Positions 56,274 through 64,000 of a DNA stretch of 64,000 nt are shown piece after piece. Each line of letters starts with the position of its first letter. The stretch's first letter is position 1. Under the pieces are notes generated by a model. It had not been told where the DNA came from, did no database searches, and saw only the letters and a list, made by a program, of their open reading frames with translations. This DNA comes from Dryomyza anilis (taxonomy: Eukaryota > Arthropoda > Insecta > Diptera > Dryomyzidae), in contig OX638132.1 of assembly GCA_951804985.1 (NCBI GenBank), forward strand, positions 91,454,696 through 91,518,695, in the 5' to 3' direction. A program made the translations under genes and the position numbers.

Positions 56274-57254
56274 GACTAGACACATAAGTACGTGAACGAA
56301 ACACGTTTAAGGAAGAATTTTCTTTTATTCATATTTGGAACAAGTGAAAAGCCATACTTAAATGATTGGATCGTTAGAACTAATGATGAAAAAACTTGCA
56401 TATATGATTCAGCTTCCATCTACAACATATTGTTTGTTATAAATTTTTTGAAGTAACCAAGAAACATTTCTACAGATCCTACGACACACACGGAATACCA
56501 ATACCGTCATTGACGGCATGTTTACGGAGTATTGAGCAAGTATCCGTCGCATATTCGATTACGGTCTGTTAACGTACCGTCAAATCGGACGATTTACTTT
56601 GAACACCGTTTTGCTGTATCCGTTTACGTACCGTTGAAGACGGACTATGTTTAAAAATATTTTTTGAGAGAATACATGCTTTTTTTAACTTTCAAATATA
56701 CTTAGAGTGTACTAAAAATAAATTTAGGTGTAGTCTTGTTAATATTTTTATGAAATTTAATTAAATATAGTTAAAATGAAGGCATATGTAGTTAAAGATA
56801 TTATTATAACTTTTATAAAAGAAGAAATAAATAGTTGGGTACCTTATTACACATTTGAATGTATTTGAAGTAAAATTGTTCCCTATAAGATATTCAATTA
56901 AATATTTGAAAAAAAACAAAATTATAACATTATTAGTTCTTAAAATTTTATCAGACAGACTTTATCGATCGCCTATAATATATTTAATTCCATTGATTAC
57001 AAACCCAAAAATGCGATAATCATAAAAATATGTGGTTTTTTTATTGCAATCATATTTCAACTAATCAGAACTATAAGAGAGGAACTGTTTCCATTTAATT
57101 ATAATTATGTACTACTCAAAATACGTTGGTACCGTAAACATATTTGAATTATATATAATTATTAGAATTGTTTTACCCGTTTTTTTTTTAGAAAACGTAT
57201 AATCCATCAATTTTCATTTGGATTTCTCAATACAAATGCATGCACCTTGAATAA
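56274..57254 (+). other. Sfxn1-3 intron 1, unique part
   Basis: 56470-56640 is a less AT-rich stretch with repeated ACCGTC and TACGTACCGT words. The rest is AT-rich. No gene. Confidence 0.4.
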
Positions 57255-57512
57255 TCCTCTTTTGGCATGAGGTTGGAAGAATGAAAAATTTAGTTGTACC
57301 AACTAACCTCATTCGATTAAATAGAATGGTTAACAAATTTGCTGGCGACTCTACACACACTAAATTGTTTTAAAACAGTTTGAAATTGTTTGCAGTACAA
57401 ACTACAACACTTTTTCAATAACAACCGACTAAGCGGTTGAGAGAAACGAATAAATCGGTTGGGCAAAGAGTTAGTTGGCGCAACAAATCTCTATTCTGCG
57501 TGTGTTTTTTAA
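57255..57512. mobile_element. MITE family C, uninterrupted copy
   Basis: CTCTTTTGGCATGAGGTTGG, TTTAGTTGTACCAACTAACC, AACAGTTTGAAATTGTTTGC, CAACCGACTAAGCGGTTGAG and TTGGCGCAACAAATC. Serves as the empty-site paralogue for the family A insertion at 55084. Confidence 0.75.
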
Positions 57513-57649
57513 AGCAAGAAGTTTGAATAAACTTTTTGTATGGAGAAATACAAAATGGTTTGAATGATAATTTTCATACAATATCCCATAGAATTCTGAA
57601 ACATATTCAATGAATTCAATTGATTTAAACGTTTTCATTTATATTTTAG

Positions 57650-57975
57650 TACATTCTGCATAATGTCATTGCTACCACAAGTCGATCTCGATCAGCCCAA
57701 GTATGATCAGAGCACCTACTTGAATCGTGCCAAGCACTTTTTCATGCTCACCAACCCGCTGAATCTGTTGGCTTCCAATGAGGAACTGGATCGTGCTCGT
57801 CGCATTGTCAGCGACTACAAGGCCGGCAAGGAGGTGACCGAATGCAAGACAGTCGAGGATTTATGGCGTGCTAAGTATCTGTACGACTCAGCGTTCCATC
57901 CGGAAACCGGTGAAAAATCACTGATCATCGGACGTATGTCGGCGCAAGTGCCAATGAACACAGTTATCACAGGCT
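57650..57975 (+). CDS. Sfxn1-3: Sfxn1-3 exon 2 (start exon)
   Basis: Acceptor TATTTTAG, 13 bases of leader (57650-57662), then codons 1-104. Donor GGCT|GTAAGT, phase 1. Confidence 0.95.
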
Positions 57976-60900
57976 GTAAGTAATAAATAAAGAAATTAAA
58001 ATACGAATTTAAATTCTATTCTCCAAATGTTTTATTTTTTTTTATTAATTTCAATAATATTATATAACCTTGTTATAAATTTCATTATCAATTATTAGGC
58101 ATGTTGTCGTTCTACAGAACAACGCCGGCTGTTGTGTTCTGGCAATGGGTCAATCAGACGTTTAACGCTGTCGTCAACTACACAAATCGCTCCGGTTCTA
58201 CGCCGCTGTCCAATGAGTAAGTCGATGACCCCCACTGTGCGCTGCGGCGTATGAATTGTATCTACGCATTGGAGGGGACATGCGTAAATTCAAGTACACG
58301 CGCTGATGAAAACCGAAAAAATCAAGAATTTACTAAATTCATAATCAATTTATTTGTTATTCTCTGTATTTCTAGGCAATTGTTGACATCGTACGTCTTG
58401 GCAACGGGCGGTGCTCTCACCACAGCACTTACATTGAACAGAATTGTTAAGGTAAAGATACATTTTGCTCTCGTATATTAGCTAAGAGCATCTATAAGAT
58501 ACAATTGTATTAATTATCTTTCAGAAATTATTTTAGGAGCACATATTAAAGTTTTTAAATCATAATGTATCTGATAGATACATTTTAACTATCATTCCTT
58601 GTTGCTCCAATGATTTTTTATATTATTGCCAAAAAAAAAACATAATGAAAAGCCCTCGTAAGAGTATCTAGCAGATAAAGATTTGTAGTATTTCGAATCT
58701 CTCGTATCTCTCAAATCTCTTGCATTCATTTGTGTGTGCATCTGTAAGATACAATGGTATTAGTATCTGATAGAAATTCTTAACAATATCGTTAATGTAA
58801 AGCCTTGTGCAGCTCTCTTAAGATTTTCTAGCGGATACACGATTTTATTTGGTGTATCTTGCGAATCATTCGATTCTCTTGCATTGTTTTGGTAAGTGCA
58901 TCTAATAGATACAGTTGTATTAGTATATTATGGAAATTGTTTATGCAGCACAGTAAAAAGTACATAAATCATAATGTATCGATGAACATTTACTGGAATT
59001 AACAGATTTAAATATATTTAGAATCTCAATTTACAAACAAAAATGTGTCTCCATTAAAGTTAGTTATTAAAAAAAAATTTTAAAAAATCAAACAGTTACA
59101 CAAAAATTTTCAAAATAAATGAATGGCTCAAAAAATGTATATGGGCAAAAACAGAATTTTTTTAAAATCATTGAAACTGACTTTAAATTACTTATCAATA
59201 ACTTCCGTAGTTTTTCCATTTAATGATAATGATTAATAGATTTTGATCAAGTATACCTAAAATTATTAGAATACAAAATTTTAGGGCCAGAAGTCTTTAA
59301 CTCTATTTGTTATAGTAATTTAAAGTTCAAAAATTGAAAATAATGCATTGAAATACTCTAGGTTTTTTTGGTTCTTCTCCGTTTTTGTTCCAAGATCTTC
59401 ACTTTAGGATCATATTTGCTGAGAAATAAGTGCTCGGTATACGTGGGAGATCAGTTTAGTATATGTTTTTTTTTTTTTGTATAGCATAATTTGATAAATT
59501 GATAAATGGTGGTGCAAAATTGAAACCATTTTTTACCCCATTTTCAAAATATCTGTGTCTTTTGGCCAGGGCACTTACGCCCCTCAATGAAATTTTAATT
59601 TGAAAATATTAGTTGAAAGCTGTTATAAATTTGCACCGTATGACCTATATCTCGTTAATGTGCCATCAAGATCAAAAGAGTACGATCACTACAAAAGTCG
59701 AAAAAAATGACCGTAGAATTAGTTTTTCGCGTGGCACATTCCTATTATTATTTGAAATAGTCTAGTGAACTGAGTCTTTTATTAATTGCCATCACAAACT
59801 CAGTGGCGCATATAAAAATATTGAAATGCAAACATTTTATGGACTTTTTGAAAATTGTGCAAAATTTTAATATTTTGTTTTTGCTCATTTTTGTGATATT
59901 TCATGTTTTTAAAAGATTTTATGAATGGTTTCGATTGAAATAATTGATTGCAATCAAAAATGTCTATCTTAAGTCCATTTATTGTGAAATCGCGGCATTT
60001 TTGTCAAAACATATTTAATTGAGGCACATCCACAGTACTGCACGAAAAAGGTCAAAATATTCAACATTCGTAAGTTTGGTCAATATTTTAACCAAAAAAA
60101 GTGATTTTTTGAAAATTTTAGATTTTACGCACCTACTTAAATTTTCATAATCTCAAAAAGCATCACTATATAAAATATTATCTCTACACACAATAAAATA
60201 ATTGCTTGGTGTGCAGTTGTTTCAACGAATATTCATTTGCATCTACCAAATTTAGTCATCCTCAACTGAAATTCATTTGTGGTAAACAATAGTATGAAGG
60301 GTAACCAACTGTTAGTTGAAGCAACTGCAACATTGATTGGGGAAACAAACTTTTCATCCATTTTAAATTTTTTTGTTTCCATTGCTACGGCAACTAAATT
60401 CAAAATGAGACATAACCAATATTTAGTTGACTTAATAGATAGTTAGTTATATTAGGTTGTAGCAACCAATATTTATTTGATTCAACTGCGAAATCAGTTG
60501 TCTTGTATAAAAGCAATGCCAAAGCAGGACAACACGCAAGCTTTAGATTTTTCAATCATTTTGTTTTGTACTGCGGACAGCGCGTGCCATATATAAAATT
60601 TTTTCCGAAATTAAGTGAAAACGGTGGTATTAAGGTTATTTTTTTTTTAAATTTTCAACTTAAAACCGCCAAAACTTTTGCGCCCCTTGCAATAATTAAT
60701 TCACGCGAACGTAATTCACATGCTATAATATCAGAGTATATCGGTACAAAACGAAATTAATGTGCCCTTAAAAAAATATATATTTTTGGTACCCCATATT
60801 CTAAAAAACTCTGAGTTTGCCCATATAAAATTTTTAAAATGTCTGAAAATCTTTTTAAACAAAAATATTGCAAATAAAAAAAAATTTAAAAATATATATT

Positions 60901-62049
60901 TTCAAAATTAAAAAAAAAACCTAAACAATTTTTTTTCGAATAATATCCGAAAAAAAAATGTTTGTACTCAAATGCAAGTTGAGCAATCCTTATACAAGAC
61001 ATATCAAAAAAAAAAACGACTTAAGAACTCTCAATGTGAACGAAAAATATTTATTTTGATTGAAATTTAGTTTGATGAACAAAATTCATTAATATGATGT
61101 ACATATATATTGTCTAATGTATTTGTTTATTAATGTGATCAAACGTTATCTTTGCATACGCTTCCTCAAAATGAAGAACACATTTTCAGTCATTCATCAA
61201 ATTGATAATGAATGCATAACATGATGATGTTTTGTAGTGATCTATATTATGAATTGTTCTTCAATACAATAAATCATTAACAAAATTCATCAATATGAAG
61301 TAGATAGAACTACATAGTATCTGCCAGATATTTCATTTAACGCTAATTTATCGATAGAAAATTTGTATTAAAATTTATTTTTACATAAATAATTTTAGAA
61401 CCTAAACCCACTCATTGGACGACTTGTACCTTTGGCAGCTGTTGCTGCCGCCAATTGCATCAATGTACCCATGATGCGCATTCAGTAAGTCGAAATGTTT
61501 TATAATAAAAGCACACTATATGTAATAATTAAATTCTATAACAGAGAACTCAAGAATGGCGTCACACTGTTGGATGAGAAGAACAACGAGATGGGCATCT
61601 CTAAGAAGGCTGCTGCCGTTGGTATTACCGCTGTTGTGGCCAGTCGTATTGCCATGGCCTGTCCCGGCATGGGTAAGTGGTACCATTTTATACTCTAAAA
61701 AATATATATTATACAATATTTTTAAATTTTTCCATTAGTACTCACTCCATTGCTCATTGGTAAACTGGAGAAAGGTGGTTTCCTTAAACGTTTCCCGAAG
61801 GCAAGCGCTCCAATTCAAACGCTTTTCTGCGGCTTTGTGTTGATATTTGCCACACCCTTGGGATGTGCCTGCTTCAGTCAACGCGCTGCGATCAAGGTAA
61901 GTTCTATAATACAAAAATTAATCTATTATAATTTAACTAATATTGATGTTTCTATAATCTAGGTATCTAGTCTGGAAGGCGATGTACAAGCCGCCATCAA
62001 AGAGAAGAACATCGACCTAGAGGAGGTTTGGTTCAACAAGGGCTTGTAA
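57663..62049 (+). CDS. Sfxn1-3: Sideroflexin, SFXN1/3 type (mitochondrial serine carrier), complete, 321 aa
   Basis: Inner mitochondrial membrane protein; vertebrate SFXN1/3 import serine for one-carbon metabolism. Join: 57663-57975, 58099-58216, 58376-58451, 61399-61484, 61545-61672, 61739-61896, 61963-62049; all GT-AG, all phases agree, 321 aa, the normal family length. N-terminal soluble part with [16 protein letters not shown] and [32 protein letters not shown] at 93-105; [20 protein letters not shown] and VVNYTNRSG at 109-137; hydrophobic spans about 147-165, 174-196, 221-247 and 267-289; NCINVPMMR at 188-196; C-terminus VWFNKGL, as in human SFXN1. The start ATG is the first in the spliced leader. 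Matches Drosophila Sfxn1-3 (CG11739) by pattern; SFXN2 is less likely. Confidence 0.96.
58099..58216 (+). CDS. Sfxn1-3: Sfxn1-3 exon 3
   Basis: Acceptor ATTATTAG, donor AATGA|GTAAGT. Residues 105-143 plus two bases of Glu144. Carries the [13 protein letters not shown] and NYTNRSG signatures. Confidence 0.95.
58376..58451 (+). CDS. Sfxn1-3: Sfxn1-3 exon 4
   Basis: Acceptor TATTTCTAG, donor AAG|GTAAAG. Residues 144-169, a hydrophobic segment [20 protein letters not shown]. Confidence 0.93.
60186..60515. mobile_element. Family C-like MITE, diverged
   Basis: Starts ACACACAATAAAATAATTGC. It has CAACTGTTAGTTGAAGCAAC and TAGGTTGTAGCAACCAATAT, with closing AACTGCGAAATCAGTTG. The boundaries are approximate. 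Confidence 0.4.
61060..61310. mobile_element. MITE family B, partial copy in Sfxn1-3 intron 4
   Basis: AAATTCATTAATATGATGTA, TCTTCAATACAATAAATCAT and AAAATTCATCAATATGA keep the family order, but the CACAGAAAA end is missing. Confidence 0.5.
61399..61484 (+). CDS. Sfxn1-3: Sfxn1-3 exon 5
   Basis: Acceptor AATTTTAG, donor CA|GTAAGT. Residues 170-197 plus two bases of Gln198, containing [19 protein letters not shown]. Confidence 0.95.
61545..61672 (+). CDS. Sfxn1-3: Sfxn1-3 exon 6
   Basis: Acceptor TATAACAG, donor ATGG|GTAAGT. Residues 198-240, ending [11 protein letters not shown]. Confidence 0.94.
61739..61896 (+). CDS. Sfxn1-3: Sfxn1-3 exon 7
   Basis: Acceptor TCCATTAG, donor AAG|GTAAGT. 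Residues 241-293, with [17 protein letters not shown] and the last hydrophobic span. Confidence 0.95.
61963..62049 (+). CDS. Sfxn1-3: Sfxn1-3 exon 8 (stop exon)
   Basis: Acceptor ATAATCTAG; residues 294-321 and TAA at 62047-62049. Confidence 0.95.
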   Translation, partial: VSSLEGDVQAAIKEKNIDLEEVWFNKGL

Positions 62050-62460
62050 AGTGTAACTGCCTCTCAGTTGTTTAATTAGAAATCGCATAAAATGCTGTTT
62101 TGCACACAGACAATAATTTGCAATGGACTTGACTTATTTCGGCACAAGCGCCCGACTTATCTACTCTGCCACGTTATTATTTATTTCCATGTTTAAACCA
62201 TTGTTTTATAAAATCATATAATATAATGGACAGGGTAATGAACAAATCTACAAATCATCTTAAGACATTCAAACTTAAATACCTCATTTTAAATTGTATC
62301 ATACGTATTTAGTAACAGTTCAAGGATTCTGTACATCACAAATATGTTTAGTGCTATTTTATTGTTGTATCGTATGCATATTATTCAATGCCTTAGTTCC
62401 ATGTCTTAATTTCATTCGTCTGTTATATTTGTAATAAACATATTTCAATTAATAGAATTC
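62050..62460 (+). other. Sfxn1-3: Sfxn1-3 3'UTR
   Basis: Non-repetitive sequence after the stop codon up to the first convincing polyadenylation signal; the 3' end is estimated. Confidence 0.6.
62433..62438 (+). terminator. Sfxn1-3: Putative polyadenylation signal AATAAA
   Basis: AATAAA 384 bases after the stop codon, followed by a TTTTTAATATT stretch. Confidence 0.55.
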
Positions 62461-62690
62461 TTATTTTTAATATTCAAGTGAATTATATAAACTCGAGCTT
62501 TGATAACGATGTCCAGATATTTAAGTAGGTACATGTTAGTAAATTTAACTCATAGCGTTCTATGTATGTTAAAAGTTCATTTAAATAAAAAAAAACTGAA
62601 TTTTGAAATACTTTCTAACAACGCAGTTTCATTTGATTCCATTTATTCGATGCTAACATTCATTAACTTTAATATTGTATTACTTCGAAG

Positions 62691-62970
62691 CAAGGATTGA
62701 AACCGTAACCGATCTCCGTTTAAAACCGTTTCATTTTTAAACTGAAACCGTAAACGAAACCGTTTCTTTCGTTATAAAAACTTAAAACCGAGGCTTCGAA
62801 GCAGGGATTGAAACCTAAACGAATAACGGTTTCGGTTACGGTTTCGGTTTGAAGTTTTATAACGAAACGGTATACCGGTTCCATGTTACGGTTTCGGTTT
62901 TGATTTCGGTTTTTGTATAAAATTTCTTTTTTTTTCCATATTTTTCATTGTCTTCAACAAACAATCCCTG
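62691..62970. mobile_element. hAT-like element(s), AGGGATTGAAACC ends, tandem arrangement
   Basis: CAAGGATTGAAACCG at 62691 and CAGGGATTGAAACC at 62802 face the inverted end CAATCCCTG at 62962-62970. CTTCGAAG occurs immediately before both left ends (62683-62690 and 62794-62801), and CTTCGAAA directly after the right end (62971-62978), a typical 8-bp hAT duplication. The interior consists of AAACCGTAACCGA and GGTTTCGGTTACGG words. Non-coding. Confidence 0.75.
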
Positions 62971-62978
62971 CTTCGAAA

Positions 62979-63680
62979 CAATTATTTGTTTTATATGAAG
63001 TTCCACATTTTTTCAAAAATTACAAATGCCTACACTAAGAAAACAAGATGTTTATGAAAGTCTTGCTGCAACTATACTTTTAAATTTACGCCTTGTAGCA
63101 AATATTCAAAAATCCAATAAGTTTCAATGAAGTGGCAGCAAAACTATTAATATTTTTTAAATATAACATATAAGCAGATAGTTACGAGATGTTTGCCACA
63201 ACAGCAATGGAAATTGTGATATTTACAGTTGACTGATAGCAAACATCTAGAGTTCATGGACATTTGCAGGAAAATTAGGTATTTTGATATTTGACTACCA
63301 TAAAAAAGGAAAATGGCGTACTTTTCCCTTAAGCTCGATTTATCCACAACAATGAAGTAAATCAAATGGTATAAAAAAAATTGCCAACTCAAATATTACA
63401 TTTTAATGGTAAAAGTGAAAATAAAATATCCTGTGATTTAAATTATCAACACGTGATGGAAAATAGCATCGTCGATCGGACTTGGTTCTTCTGCGAAGAA
63501 ATCTCAAGTCGTACAATTTTACATTCGAAGGATTTATAATGACGATGGCGATGTATAACCGGGATACTGTTTTAGTTCTAGAATAATTAAAAATATATTT
63601 GATTCATTTTCTTTCAATTCAATAAAAAATACTCCGTGAATTCTAATGGAGTACCTTTTCCAAATATTCATCAACTATCT
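62979..63680. other. AT-rich intergenic DNA, nothing recognised
   Basis: The 81-codon frame at 63147-63392 (-) is not recognised. A less AT-rich patch lies at 63445-63560. Confidence 0.4.
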
Positions 63681-63744
63681 TCCTATTTGTAAGATGTTTA
63701 ATTGATGGTTGTTATACATAATCGTATATTTGAAAGATGGTTGC

Positions 63745-63985
63745 TACACCCAAAGAACGAATCAATTGGGGCAACCGTCTTTTTTTGCCAACCGATTTAT
63801 TTAGTTCTGTCAACATTCGACTGATTCAGTTGTTGCAACACCGCGTATCAGTTCACACAACTAATGAATACTATTGACACAACCAATTTGTTTAGTTGTG
63901 GTAGCCAATTTAATTATGAGAAATCGGCCATTTTACCTAGCGCTCCAACGTGTTGCAAACACGAAGACAGCGTCACAACAGTGTT
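63745..63985. mobile_element. Family C-like MITE
   Basis: ACACCCAAAGAACGAATCAA, CAACCGATTTATTTAGTTCT, CAGTTGTTGCAACACC and TTAGTTGTGGTAGCCAATTT. It has the same GTTGCAACA/TAGTTG vocabulary as 57255-57512. The right boundary is uncertain, near the window end. Confidence 0.45.
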
Positions 63986-64000
63986 CCCGAGATCGAACAT

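Larger units (their letters stand above)
58452..61398 (+). other. Sfxn1-3 intron 4 (2.9 kb) with repeats
   Basis: 58485-58960 holds three diverged copies of GTGCATCTATAAGATACAAT followed by TGTATTAGTATCTGATAG. 60190-60510 is rich in inverted AGTTG/CAACT words and resembles family C. 61060-61300 is a family B MITE fragment. No gene within. Confidence 0.5.

Overview
The window is nuclear DNA of a higher fly (Diptera, Brachycera). Evidence: two intron-containing genes whose proteins read like insect orthologues, GT-AG introns, TCAGT-type initiator motifs, strongly AT-rich intergenic DNA, and a dense load of Tc1/mariner-like, hAT-like and foldback transposon remnants. The species cannot be named from sequence alone. 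There is no bacterial gene, CRISPR array, rRNA or convincing functional tRNA.

Layout. 1-27 kb: no recognisable host gene. It holds scattered MITEs, a palindromic Tc1-like element with nested MITEs (2388-4158), a tRNA-derived SINE with perfect target duplications (4200-4392), a broken mariner-type transposase (16634-17240), several foldback elements, and islands of less AT-rich unique DNA (about 1.3-1.8, 6.65-7.65, 12.8-13.4, 17.9-18.5 and 23.1-24.3 kb) that could be regulatory or untranslated exons. 27.4-42.9 kb: an SLC24-type K+-dependent Na+/Ca2+ exchanger (NCKX) on the + strand in six recognised exons. Its start codon appears to be the last three bases of exon 1, 8.4 kb from the next coding exon. 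Intron 1 carries two hAT-type MITEs with 8-bp target duplications; intron 5 carries a degenerate minisatellite and a foldback element. 43-53.6 kb: intergenic DNA and possible NCKX 3' sequence, with nested MITEs, a second foldback element of the same family, and a transposon stack at 50.9-53.4 kb. 53.9-62.4 kb: a complete sideroflexin gene (Sfxn1-3 type, 321 aa, one 5'UTR exon and seven coding exons, + strand). 62.5-64 kb: intergenic DNA with a hAT-like tandem and a MITE.

The two host genes lie in the same orientation. The first encodes a plasma-membrane calcium extruder, the second a mitochondrial inner-membrane serine carrier; nothing in the sequence ties them into one pathway. No undescribed biological system was found. 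The strongest observations concern transposon structure (palindrome formation, nested insertions with empty paralogous sites, a local inverted duplication inside a transposase, hAT ends sharing target duplications) and the split start codon of the NCKX gene.
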